Under the pieces are notes generated by a model, which saw nothing but the letters and a program-made list of their open reading frames with translations, had not been told where the DNA came from and searched no databases. Shown here in pieces: positions 51,295 through 59,247 of a stretch of DNA of 64,000 nucleotides; position 1 is the first letter of the stretch, and each line of letters opens with the position of its first letter. The DNA is taken from positions 434,001-498,000 of the forward strand of contig NZ_JBAIYU010000010.1 of the NCBI RefSeq assembly GCF_036763085.1, given 5' to 3'. Both the position numbers and the translations under genes were made by a program. The stretch comes from JBAIYU01 sp036763085. Lineage in GTDB: Bacteria; Bacillota; Negativicutes; DSM-1736; Dendrosporobacteraceae.

Positions 51295-51308
51295 TGACTA
51301 TATAGTCA
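51295..51308. promoter_or_regulatory. TGAC-N6-GTCA operator-like palindrome at the tolC promoter
   Basis: TGACTATATAGTCA is a perfect 14-bp palindrome 12 bases downstream of the -10, covering the probable transcription start region. Confidence 0.65.
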
Positions 51309-51319
51309 TTTCCAGTTTA

Positions 51320-51348
51320 ATTATATTATCTGATTTTTCCAGTGTCAA
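51320..51348 (-). promoter_or_regulatory. Consensus sigma-A promoter of tolC
   Basis: On the minus strand TTGACA and TATAAT, both perfect, are separated by 17 bases, about 55 bases upstream of the start codon. Confidence 0.9.
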
Positions 51349-51379
51349 CTAAAAGGTGGAATTATTTGGAGACGTTTTT

Positions 51380-51496
51380 TAACTTAAAGTGTACTCGAAG
51401 TACTCAAAGGGGACACGAAGGCACCGGGTTCGGAGGGGGTATTGTTAGCCGCAAAGACGCGAAGGACGCAAATGGATTCGGGCGATGTTATCGCAC
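51380..51496. repeat. Family-1 left-arm copies
   Basis: A diverged arm AACTTAAAGTGTACTCGAAG (51380) is followed by TAGCCGCAAAGACGCGAAGG (51446) with inner palindrome GCGATGTTATCGC. Right arms are missing. The second is joined to family-2 copy 2. Confidence 0.6.
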
Positions 51497-51532
51497 TTTG
51501 GGGTTTAGTGTTTAAAGTTTGTAGATAAGGAC

Positions 51533-51660
51533 TTGCTGGTTTGGCGGTGGTGATTTTCTCTGCGGGACTTGTGACCACAGCCGTCGGCAGCTCTGCTGCC
51601 GGTAACGGCGTTGGGAACGTCCGTAGCAGAGAAATTCACCACCGCTTTGCTGGCTGGCTT
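51533..51660. repeat. Multi-stem repeat (family 2), copy 2
   Basis: Outer arms GCGGTGGTGATTTTCTCTGC and GCAGAGAAATTCACCACCGC pair over 20 bases with one mismatch; inner hairpin GCCGT-CGGCAGC-TCT-GCTGCCG-GTA-ACGGC. Confidence 0.85.
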
Positions 51661-51683
51661 TTGGGGAGGTCCAGGGGTTAGCG

Positions 51684-51773
51684 TTTAACGCAAAGTACAC
51701 AAAGTACTCAAAGGGGACGCTACGGGGGTGATTTTTTAACCGCAGAGTACGCGGAGGACGCAGAGTGGTTACA
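51684..51773. repeat. Family-1 left-arm copies abutting mlaD
   Basis: A diverged arm at 51684 and a good AACCGCAGAGTACGCGGAGG at 51738-51773, ending at the mlaD stop codon. Confidence 0.6.
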
Positions 51774-53048
51774 CTAAAAGTTATGACGGACACCTACGAA
51801 GGTGTTGTTGTCCGTGTCCTTGTTAATATTATTAGCCTGGCCGACGATGGAGGTATCGGATGTCATCTGATATTGGGTACGAAGTTTAACACGAACATCA
51901 TTAGGGTCGTACACATCTACTGACATCTTCAGCTGTTTACCCAATTTTGTGTCAACACCAACACCGGCTTCGCCGTCTATAATACCGGCGCGACCAGCAA
52001 ATTTATCAGTGCCAGAGCCGATTTGGAAATTATTTTTAGATCCTTGACCAATATCGTTTACACCAATTATGGCGAAATCTTTATCAGAGGTGTTAATTCT
52101 AATGTCAGCATTAGTACTGTACTTTCCGGTATCAGAGTTGTACAGCATCTCAACGCCAGCCTTAGCGCTTACCGATTCAACTTTATTTAGCATCTTGTCA
52201 GCTTTTTCGGTAACTGAACGCGCATTTTTCAGCGTTTCTTTTATATTTCTCGATGTTTCAGGATCGGTTACAATTCCTTCTAGGGAAGCTGCCATTTTTT
52301 CTACTCTTACACTAGTGCTGCGAAGGTTTGCTATTGTTTCTGTTAAATCTTTTGCTGTCTGTCCGTCGTTATCGACACTTGCTGCCATCTTGTCCACTCT
52401 GGCAGCAACATCACGCAGACTGCCAGACATTGCACTTAAATTTCTAACCATTGCGTTAACATCATCTTCATTATTTACTGCCATTCGCGCCATAGCAGCA
52501 CTCATAGCATTCATGTTTGAGGTTATCTCCTTAACATTTAAAGCGCTTTCCTTCATAGACGCTTTTACCTTTTCATCACCTAAAACATCATTAAGGGAAT
52601 TCACCAATTTTTGGACATCAATCAGCACCTTGTCTGCTGTAGCTATAAGCTGGTCGAGGCCTTGAGGGTTCTCGCCCCGCACCACTGCCCCAGGCGCTAA
52701 TATACCTGAGTTATTACTTGGTGGTACAATATCAATAAATTTCTCGCCTAATAATCCATCAGAGCCAATATTAAATTTTGAGCCCTCTGGGATTTTAACA
52801 CCAGGGTTGATCATTACTGTAACCTGAACGCCTTCAGGAGTGACTTTAACGGCACTAACTTTACCAATATCTACACCGGCATATCGTACTGTATTGCCCT
52901 CTTTCAAACCATTAACCTGACTGAACACTGCATGGACAGGATAGCCCTTATCTCCAAACGAAAAGCCACCAAGATGAATTATCATATATGCTAAAAGCGC
53001 TAGACCTATTACAGTAATTGAGCCAACTCTTGCTTCGGTACTTAACAT
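51774..53048 (-). CDS. mlaD: MCE-family lipid transport protein MlaD, long form with predicted C-terminal barrel
   Basis: The 424-residue protein has one N-terminal helix (VIGLALLAYMIIHLGGF) and an MCE domain (about residues 35-120; YPVHAVFSQVNGLKEGNTVRYAGVDIGKV). About 150 residues of heptad-rich coiled coil follow (to about 290) and then about 130 residues of beta strands ending TFVGVRHNF. E. coli MlaD has only the anchor and MCE domain (183 residues). A long MlaD with coiled coil and outer-membrane barrel has been reported in Veillonella, and this one fits that design. Its ATG overlaps mlaF by seven bases. Confidence 0.92.
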   Translation of the reverse strand: MLSTEARVGSITVIGLALLAYMIIHLGGFSFGDKGYPVHAVFSQVNGLKEGNTVRYAGVDIGKVSAVKVTPEGVQVTVMINPGVKIPEGSKFNIGSDGLLGEKFIDIVPPSNNSGILAPGAVVRGENPQGLDQLIATADKVLIDVQKLVNSLNDVLGDEKVKASMKESALNVKEITSNMNAMSAAMARMAVNNEDDVNAMVRNLSAMSGSLRDVAARVDKMAASVDNDGQTAKDLTETIANLRSTSVRVEKMAASLEGIVTDPETSRNIKETLKNARSVTEKADKMLNKVESVSAKAGVEMLYNSDTGKYSTNADIRINTSDKDFAIIGVNDIGQGSKNNFQIGSGTDKFAGRAGIIDGEAGVGVDTKLGKQLKMSVDVYDPNDVRVKLRTQYQMTSDTSIVGQANNINKDTDNNTFVGVRHNF

Positions 53049-53809
53049 TCTGTCTTGCCCCTCCTTCTTGCTAATAGTCCTGGTGTTTTTTCTCCGTGAA
53101 TAAACTGTTGTACTATTGGGTTTTTTGACTGCTTAAACTCTTCGACAGTACCAAGCTCAATAATCTTACCACCATAGATCATGGCTATTCTATCGGCAAT
53201 ATTGAAAGCACTCGACATATGATGGGTAACAACAACTGATGTAACCCCCATAATCCGACGGGTACTTGTAATCAATCGATCGATTTTTCCTGACATTATT
53301 GGATCAAGTCCAGCGGTTGGCTCATCATACAGCACTATTTCCGGATTAACAGCAATAGCACGTGCCAAGCTTACCCTTTTTTTCATCCCACCTGAAAGTT
53401 CATTCGGCATAGTGTCTTCTTTTCCGAACAGACCAACCATTCTTAGTTTCCTACTGACTACTTTGGCAATTTCATCCTCAGTCATTTTAGTATGCTGTCG
53501 TAGTCCAAAGGCGACATTATCGCCTACTGTCATAGAGTCAAACAACGCTGAGTACTGAAAAACCATTCCCATTCTAAGGCGGATCTGATTGAGTTCTGTT
53601 TCGGAAAGCTGAGTTATCTCCTGACCGTCAATATATATTTCCCCGCTGGTCGGCTTAAGAAGACCGACAATTAGCCGAAGGAGCGTACTTTTCCCTGACC
53701 CGCTCGGTCCTATAATAACCATTATTTCGCCTGTTTTAATTTCGAGGTTTATGTCTTCAAGTATTTGCTTGCCTTTGTAATTCATATTTATATTTGATAG
53801 TTTTATCAT
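53042..53809 (-). CDS. mlaF: Phospholipid ABC transporter ATP-binding protein MlaF
   Basis: This 255-residue ATPase has Walker A IGPSGSGKSTLLR, signature LSGGMKKRVSLARAI, Walker B IVLYDEPTAGLDPIMSG and switch His VTHHMSSA. KKRVSLARA after LSGGM is typical of the MlaF branch. It lies 11 bases after mlaE and overlaps mlaD. It drives phospholipid movement between inner and outer membranes. Confidence 0.95.
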   Translation of the reverse strand: MIKLSNINMNYKGKQILEDINLEIKTGEIMVIIGPSGSGKSTLLRLIVGLLKPTSGEIYIDGQEITQLSETELNQIRLRMGMVFQYSALFDSMTVGDNVAFGLRQHTKMTEDEIAKVVSRKLRMVGLFGKEDTMPNELSGGMKKRVSLARAIAVNPEIVLYDEPTAGLDPIMSGKIDRLITSTRRIMGVTSVVVTHHMSSAFNIADRIAMIYGGKIIELGTVEEFKQSKNPIVQQFIHGEKTPGLLARRRGKTEC

Positions 53810-53820
53810 TAGTACACCTC

Positions 53821-54591
53821 TTAGCGGTATAACAACAACGACAGAAAGTAGTTGCTGATGAAGATTAGAATAATTGAACTAACAACTGAGCCAGTCGTTG
53901 CCTTGCCGACTCCTTCGGCTCCGTCTGGTGCATTAAGTCCTTTGTAGCAGCCTACCATTGCAATTATACCGCCAAATGCTACAGACTTAATCAAACCGCC
54001 GATAACGTCATTTATTACGGCAAACACTTTAATCGATTGAATAAAAGTGAACGAACCAATTCCCGAATGTAATGTAGCCACAAGATAGCCGCCGATAGTG
54101 CCAATGACATCAGCAAATATGACTAAAACAGGAAGCATCAACATACAGGCAAGCACACGCGGTACTACTAAATAAGCAACAGGATTAATCGCCATTACTC
54201 TTAAGGCATCTATTTGCTCTGTAACCTTCATTGAGCCAATTTCCGCTGTGATTGCTGCACCGACCCGTCCTGCTGCTACAACTCCTGTTAAAACAGGAGC
54301 CAGTTCTCGCCCCATTGCTATGGCTATAACACCGCCAACTGAAGATTGCGCACCGTATTTTATGAATTCGTGCGATATTTGTACAGTCATAACCATGCCG
54401 GTAAATAAGATGGTGAGCATAACTATCGGAAGTGAATCTACGCCAAGATGTGACATTTGGTATAAAACATGTTTAATATTTGGTTTACTCAAAAGTTTAT
54501 ATGTATCCCAAACCAACATCATGACGCGTCCACAGTTTTCAAAACCAGCAATCATCGAATGCCCGATTTTTTCTAAGTATCTTACAAGCAT
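53821..54591 (-). CDS. mlaE: Phospholipid ABC transporter permease MlaE
   Basis: The 256-residue MlaE-family permease has an N-terminal interfacial helix and about five membrane helices. GRELAPVLTGVVAAGRVGAAITAEIGSM is the conserved central motif and EQIDALRVMAINPVAYLVVPR the conserved cytosolic loop. It is first in the mlaEFD unit. No MlaA, B or C is seen, consistent with the long MlaD replacing them. Confidence 0.95.
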   Translation of the reverse strand: MLVRYLEKIGHSMIAGFENCGRVMMLVWDTYKLLSKPNIKHVLYQMSHLGVDSLPIVMLTILFTGMVMTVQISHEFIKYGAQSSVGGVIAIAMGRELAPVLTGVVAAGRVGAAITAEIGSMKVTEQIDALRVMAINPVAYLVVPRVLACMLMLPVLVIFADVIGTIGGYLVATLHSGIGSFTFIQSIKVFAVINDVIGGLIKSVAFGGIIAMVGCYKGLNAPDGAEGVGKATTGSVVSSIILIFISNYFLSLLLYR

Positions 54592-54933
54592 GTTGTATTT
54601 CTCCTACTTGTATATTTGTAATTTATTAAACGCTAAGGTGCAAGAACGCAAAGAATTATGGATTTTTCATTATAAAGTAGAGATATTCAATATTTTTGGC
54701 GTGTTCCCTGCTTATTTCACTTGTTTTTATAATGGCATTATATTCATTTTTTCCATCTTTTAGCCCAAGAAAATACTATTTTTAACGCAAAGTACTCGAA
54801 GTACTCAAAGGGGACGCAATTGGGGGATATTGCTAACCGCAAAGGCGCTAAAGACACAAAGGGGATTGGGGCGATGTGAGCGCATAAAAGTTTTGTTTTT
54901 TTGCTTAAGGGTTTAGGTTTGTAGATACGAGCT
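54592..54933. repeat. Upstream region of mlaE with family-1 left-arm copies
   Basis: No gene is seen. A minus-strand TATAAT (near 54740) could be part of an mlaE promoter, but no -35 is well placed. Left arms of family 1 lie at 54783-54817 (diverged) and 54834-54894 (AACCGCAAAGGCGC plus GCGATGTGAGCGC), the latter joined to family-2 copy 3. Confidence 0.5.
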
Positions 54934-55063
54934 CGCTGGTGTCAGCGGCGGGGATTTTCTCTGCGGGACTTATGACCATAGCAGTCGGCAGCTCTGCTGT
55001 CGGTAACGGCGTTGGGAACGTCCGTAACAGAGGAATTCCCCGCTGCTTGGCTGACTGGCTTTT
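54934..55063. repeat. Multi-stem repeat (family 2), copy 3
   Basis: Outer arms GCGGCGGGGATTTTCTCTG and CAGAGGAATTCCCCGCTGC: the GGTGA/TCACC of other copies is GGGGA/TCCCC here, changed on both sides. The inner hairpin CGGCAGC-TCT-GCTGTCG is kept. Confidence 0.82.
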
Positions 55064-55074
55064 GGGGGGATGTT

Positions 55075-55122
55075 AACCGCAAAGGCGCTAAGGTCGCAAA
55101 GGGATTCGGGCGATGTTATCGC
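55075..55122. repeat. Family-1 left arm with inner palindrome
   Basis: AACCGCAAAGGCGCTAAGG and CGATGTTATCGC, about 30 bases before family-2 copy 4 in the same order as at 51.4 and 54.8 kb. Confidence 0.65.
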
Positions 55123-55153
55123 TTAGGGTTTTTGGTTTGGAGAAACAGGCTAC

Positions 55154-55280
55154 CTGTTGGCAGCGGCGGTGATTCTCTCTGCGGGACTTGTGACCACAGC
55201 CGTCGGCAGCTCTGCTGTCGGTAACGGCGTTGGGAACGTCCGTAGCAGAGGAATTCACCGCCGCTTTGCTGGCTGGGTTT
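55154..55280. repeat. Multi-stem repeat (family 2), copy 4
   Basis: Outer arms GCGGCGGTGATTCTCTCTGC and GCAGAGGAATTCACCGCCGC, so the T-A of copy 2 (GGTGGTGA) is C-G here (GGCGGTGA) on both sides. The inner hairpin is kept with one G-U pair. Confidence 0.85.
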
Positions 55281-55294
55281 TAGGGGATATCGCT

Positions 55295-55335
55295 GACCAC
55301 GAAGGCGCTAAGGACGCAAAGGGATTAGCGATGTT
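55295..55335. repeat. Family-1 left arm, diverged
   Basis: GACCACGAAGGCGCTAAGG followed by a remnant AGCGATGTTTCACT centre. Confidence 0.5.
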
Positions 55336-55374
55336 TCACTTAGGATTAAGGATTTTAGGTTTGGGATACAGACT

Positions 55375-55500
55375 TCCTGGTGGCAGCGACTTGGATTTTA
55401 TCTATGGGACTTGTGACCACAGCCGTAGGCAACTCTGCGTCGGTAACGGCGTTAGGAACGTCCGCAGCAGAGGAATTCACCGCTGCTTTGCTGACTTGCT
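55375..55500. repeat. Multi-stem repeat (family 2), copy 5, decayed
   Basis: The right arm and GGAACGTCCGCAGCAGAGG are kept. The left arm and inner hairpin have unmatched substitutions, so this copy looks inactive. Confidence 0.75.
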
Positions 55501-55536
55501 TTTTTGGGGATGGACTTACGGAGGGAATAGATTTAG

Positions 55537-55571
55537 AAAACCCAGCCGCAGATTAATCTGGGCTGGGTTTC
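55537..55571 (-). terminator. Rho-independent terminator of the S55 peptidase gene
   Basis: AAACCCAGCC pairs with GGCTGGGTTT, with a CAGATTAATCTG palindrome in the loop, just after the stop at 55575. Confidence 0.8.
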
Positions 55572-55574
55572 AAC

Positions 55575-57386
55575 TTAAGGGTTTACTATATTTATTATTA
55601 CTTGCGTATCATTATCAATGATATAGTCGGTAGCAAAGTTAGTCTTCGCAGCCTCCTTGCTGTCTGCAGCTGCACCAATTGCTACTGCCGGTTTAACGGT
55701 TTTGCTTGGGTTAGCCTTAGTTGCCTTTTTAGGCTCGATAGGCGAATCTCCGCCTGTTTGCTCTAGCATATTTCCGATATTCATATCCATGATTTCAACT
55801 ACGATATCATTATTTCTAGGCCCATTTTGAAACTCTTTCAAAATATCTGCAAAAGATTTTTGCCTATCTTGATTTTTAGATAAATCAATACCCTGCTGTT
55901 TAAGAAGAAGCTGCGTAAGTGGTACCAGTCCTCCACCCCTTACTTGAAGCATCAGCGGTCCAGCCGGCTGATTTTTAGGAATAACAAATGGTACTATTCT
56001 TGTAACAGTTTCACCACGAAACGGCTTTAACTTTACAGTTAAACTGATAGTTTCACCTGGTCTAGCAGTAGCTACTGCTGAACGTGCTTCTGTAATGGAA
56101 GCCGTTCGACGTTCTTCAGTTAAATCAACGTTAATTTTAACATCCATTATGTCTACAGAATTGAATTTATTATTAGCAATCATATTCATAGCTTCGAAAA
56201 ACTCAGCAACACTAAGTTCGCCGATACTGCCGGCACTGTAGAACATATTATCTCTTTTAATTACATCCCCCGGCATACCGCGGGCCATAATTTCGAAGCT
56301 GACCTTAGCAGTTCCTGGACCAACGCGATCAATAGTTTTATCAATTGCGTTGAAGGCAACCGTCGCTGCTAGTGCTGGCCCTAACTGATCGTCGTGAACT
56401 ACTTGAACAGCATAATCCTGATTCACACCTAATTGCTGATCAGACACTTTAATACGGACAGGTATTACACTAGGGAATTTATTAAGTTGTCCGGCAATAC
56501 CAGCACCGCGATCTTGATTAATTAAACCAATTGCTTCACCTGTTGCCCCGACCTTAAAGCCGCTCTCAAGACCATCAACCGCCGTGAAAATGTAGGCATT
56601 AGTCATGAAATAGCCTGTATTGCCTTTTTTAAGAAAAGGATGACCAAAAGCAAGAACTTTGCCATTCTCAACATAAGTAGCAGTACCTAAAGCACTCAAA
56701 CTTATATCACCGCGAACTAACTCTACACCAACAGCACTTCCTGGTTCAATCGCCCCAAAGTCAGTATCGGAAGGCGCACCTCCAACAGAATAGGGGACCA
56801 TATTTAATGGTTTTAACTTATCTGTAAGCATCTTTAAAGCTTGTTCGGTAAAACCTGAAGCCATTAGAGGAGTAGCAACAGGTACTGCTTCCTCGGCTGG
56901 TTTATCAATGTTTTCAAATAGATTAATATCTTCGGATAGATCAATCTGTTCAAATACTCTATTATTTACTTTATCCGGGGCTTCCCATAATTTCAGCATA
57001 TCACCGATAGGTGTAACCATTCCAATTTTGTGGTCACTCAGCGGCCAACCATAAGCTATAGCACCAGCCAGCTGACCGTCGAAATATACTGGACTGCCGC
57101 TCATCCCCTGGACGATCCCGCCCGTACGATTAATAACGTCACCATATGTACGCACAAGTATTAAATCGCCGGATGGACCTTTATTTTTCATTATCCCTAA
57201 AACTTCAACACCGAACTCTTCTATCTTCGTGCCGTTAACTACAGTTTTGGCAATACCATTCATTCCTGGTTTTATTTTATCTACAGGCAAAAACCCAGCT
57301 GCCGCATTGGCAATAGCGGTAGGCAGTACTATCAACATTAATAGTGCTGCCAGGCACCGCTTAAACAATTTTAACAACAAAACCAT
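55575..57386 (-). CDS. SpoIVB-like S55 peptidase domain protein
   Basis: The 603-residue precursor has an N-terminal signal or anchor and then KPGMNGIAKTVVNGTKIEEFGVEVLG and GMSGSPVYFDGQLAGAIAYGWP (probable nucleophile Ser near residue 100). AFGHPFLKKGNTGYFMTNAYI carries a candidate His near residue 250. The C-terminal half is beta-rich with no PDZ domain. B. subtilis SpoIVB is shorter (about 425 residues) and has His before Ser. This longer envelope form is common in diderms and its substrate is unknown. The ATG nearly touches AGAGAGG; a TTG two codons in is also possible. Confidence 0.8.
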   Translation of the reverse strand: MVLLLKLFKRCLAALLMLIVLPTAIANAAAGFLPVDKIKPGMNGIAKTVVNGTKIEEFGVEVLGIMKNKGPSGDLILVRTYGDVINRTGGIVQGMSGSPVYFDGQLAGAIAYGWPLSDHKIGMVTPIGDMLKLWEAPDKVNNRVFEQIDLSEDINLFENIDKPAEEAVPVATPLMASGFTEQALKMLTDKLKPLNMVPYSVGGAPSDTDFGAIEPGSAVGVELVRGDISLSALGTATYVENGKVLAFGHPFLKKGNTGYFMTNAYIFTAVDGLESGFKVGATGEAIGLINQDRGAGIAGQLNKFPSVIPVRIKVSDQQLGVNQDYAVQVVHDDQLGPALAATVAFNAIDKTIDRVGPGTAKVSFEIMARGMPGDVIKRDNMFYSAGSIGELSVAEFFEAMNMIANNKFNSVDIMDVKINVDLTEERRTASITEARSAVATARPGETISLTVKLKPFRGETVTRIVPFVIPKNQPAGPLMLQVRGGGLVPLTQLLLKQQGIDLSKNQDRQKSFADILKEFQNGPRNNDIVVEIMDMNIGNMLEQTGGDSPIEPKKATKANPSKTVKPAVAIGAAADSKEAAKTNFATDYIIDNDTQVIINIVNP

Positions 57387-57394
57387 CCTCTCTA

Positions 57395-57700
57395 TTATCG
57401 GCGCGTTGACTGAATACGAGCTACAACATCACCGCTGCGAACACTATCACCTGGATGCACTAAAACTTCCTTGACTATACCGTCTGTTGTAGCTCTAGCT
57501 ACAGGAAGCGATCCGGTTATTGTAGAGATGCTCGCAAGTGTATCACCTTCGCAAACGCTTGCACCTACAGCTACTACCCCAGTGACCTTGCCAGACAATA
57601 CTGCTTTTTGATCAATTAAGGCATTAGCTGAAACACTCCAAATCCCAACTGCTGCAATTAAAACTAAAGTGAAAACTATTATGCTTTTTCTATGAAGCAT
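57395..57700 (-). CDS. Small membrane-anchored lipoyl/biotinyl-like domain protein
   Basis: The 101-residue protein has one N-terminal hydrophobic segment (SIIVFTLVLIAAVGIWSVSA) and two half-domains of the biotinyl/lipoyl fold (LSGKVTGVVAVGASVCEGDTLASI and RATTDGIVKEVLVHPGDSVRSGDVVARI). There is no MKM-type attachment lysine, so it resembles the hairpin-less barrel-sandwich part of HlyD-type fusion proteins rather than a cofactor carrier. It lies eight bases before the S55 peptidase gene and is probably co-expressed with it. Function unknown. Confidence 0.75.
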   Translation of the reverse strand: MLHRKSIIVFTLVLIAAVGIWSVSANALIDQKAVLSGKVTGVVAVGASVCEGDTLASISTITGSLPVARATTDGIVKEVLVHPGDSVRSGDVVARIQSTRR

Positions 57701-57743
57701 AATTACACCCCCCTTGCTTAAAATTAATTATACATTATTAACG

Positions 57744-59219
57744 CTAATTATCAAGGTGCTCCCTCTGCTGCTGAACCACGATCAAGGCATTGCCAACCTT
57801 TCTTTCGCGGCCATCTGAGGGTTTGTTAACTATTGTTCCATTAACTACCATTTCACTTGAACCGCCACCATCAAAATTCATTGCATCTACGGAACCTGAT
57901 TCTTGCATAAATAATGCCATTTCTAATAATGTAAAACCAACGCTGCTGTATTGACGACCATCGACAACTGCAAGCAATATGTGCCCATCTTTAGTCATGC
58001 CTAGTGCAGTACGAGGAGCTTTTCCACCTGCAACATCAGAACCGAACTGCTCAAGCTTGGTTGTCAGATACACACTATTATTCTTGACAAGCCTCGGTCC
58101 TGCGCTGAGAATATGGACAGCTTTATCCCATTTTTCTCCAAGCGTCTGGTTTACTTTAATTGTATCTCCAATTTTAAGTGCTGAAAACTTTTCTATCATT
58201 GTACCATGTACTGATAATACTATTCCGTTACTTGGAATTTCCGAATTACCCTTATTGATCGCAGTTACCTTACTATCTACAACTATGTATTCAATACCAT
58301 AATCATTTGTATTAGTTTTGGAATCATAGTAGCTGTTGTATAAAACTAAACTATTTGGACCTCGCTCACAATTGATACCGCCTATAGGAATTAAAGTTTT
58401 ATCCGGCAATAATACATTCCCATCGTAATCGACTTGGTCGATAAAAACTGTGCCCTCCGGAGTTATGCCCATCGCAGTTCTGGCTAGTCCAGCAGTACTT
58501 ACTATTGTGCCATTCATCTTCAGTAAACCTAAGATATCACCACTTAGGGAAAAATACGACGCATTAGTTGCCGCAATTGCCTGAGTCCGGTCTGCCATTG
58601 ATTTTACTGTTTCTAAATTAGCAACATACTCATTTGACAACACTGGTTTAAAGGCATAACCTGCCTTTGGATCAATGTCAAGGACGTGAGCAGAGATTGG
58701 TCCCTCCTGACGGCCCCGCAGCAAAGTCGTAAGCTTAATACCAGGTGCTACTTCTTCCTGTATTTTTTGATCATATACCTTAATTAGATCTACAACTAAC
58801 CTATTTGGTCCTTTTAAAGTGAAAACCTTATACATTACCGCATGCTTTAATTCAATCACAGCTTTGACACTTAAACCGCTGTCAACAAACTTAAGTCCTT
58901 TTACAGCTGGATCATTAAAGGCTATTTGAGGTAACCCTGTTTTATTGGTGGCACCGACTAACTCTATCTCGAGACTTTCCGGTTTTCCGGTCATGGTTAC
59001 ATTATATTCAGGCAGTTTGTCAACGTCAAAAACAATACGCATAACTTCTGGAGTCTGGCTAAAGCGAACTTTACTAACAGCGGCCAATGCTTGTTTCTGA
59101 GCAGCCAATGATTTTGCGGGAGCCTGATTATTCGCTGGTACAGGAGCAGCCAACACTGCCTGTGCACTAAATACAACAACTAATAGCAGCAAACCTAGCT
59201 GCTGATAAAAATTCTTCAT
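57744..59219 (-). CDS. AMIN-domain phosphodiester glycosidase-like protein (NAGPA family)
   Basis: The 491-residue precursor has a signal peptide and an AMIN domain at about residues 48-135 (VRFSQTPEVMRIVFDVDKLPEYNV ... NRLVVDLIKVYD), which usually targets proteins to peptidoglycan. A phosphodiester glycosidase (NAGPA, former DUF2233) domain of about 290 residues follows (ATNASYFSLSGDILGLLKMNG, PRTALGMTKDGHILLAVVDGR, DAMNFDGGGSSEMVVNG). The DGGGSS motif is the family signature. It may trim wall or surface glycans. It lies 43 bases upstream of the lipoyl-like gene. Confidence 0.9.
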   Translation of the reverse strand: MKNFYQQLGLLLLVVVFSAQAVLAAPVPANNQAPAKSLAAQKQALAAVSKVRFSQTPEVMRIVFDVDKLPEYNVTMTGKPESLEIELVGATNKTGLPQIAFNDPAVKGLKFVDSGLSVKAVIELKHAVMYKVFTLKGPNRLVVDLIKVYDQKIQEEVAPGIKLTTLLRGRQEGPISAHVLDIDPKAGYAFKPVLSNEYVANLETVKSMADRTQAIAATNASYFSLSGDILGLLKMNGTIVSTAGLARTAMGITPEGTVFIDQVDYDGNVLLPDKTLIPIGGINCERGPNSLVLYNSYYDSKTNTNDYGIEYIVVDSKVTAINKGNSEIPSNGIVLSVHGTMIEKFSALKIGDTIKVNQTLGEKWDKAVHILSAGPRLVKNNSVYLTTKLEQFGSDVAGGKAPRTALGMTKDGHILLAVVDGRQYSSVGFTLLEMALFMQESGSVDAMNFDGGGSSEMVVNGTIVNKPSDGRERKVGNALIVVQQQREHLDN

Positions 59220-59247
59220 AATTATCCTCCTAAATGAGAGGTAACGT

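Noticed and set aside
52069..52665. A 198-codon plus-strand open frame opposite mlaD
   Set aside because: It is the shadow of the mlaD coiled-coil codons, with no ribosome site or recognisable domain.
54783..55500. Possible CRISPR array
   Set aside because: Repeats are about 120-200 bp, diverged and internally palindromic, without uniform spacers, and no cas gene is nearby.
49734..55500. Possible integron attC sites
   Set aside because: Size and imperfect palindromy fit loosely, but there is no integrase, no promoterless cassette genes between copies and no clear conserved core sites at both ends.
55157..55621. A 154-codon plus-strand open frame upstream of mlaE
   Set aside because: It reads through two copies of the family-2 repeat (GTCDHSRRQL occurs twice) and overlaps the S55 peptidase terminator; no signal for translation.
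55575..57386. Bona fide SpoIVB sporulation protease
   Set aside because: The order of Ser and His motifs, the missing PDZ domain, the length and the neighbours differ from SpoIVB, so sporulation was not inferred from it.
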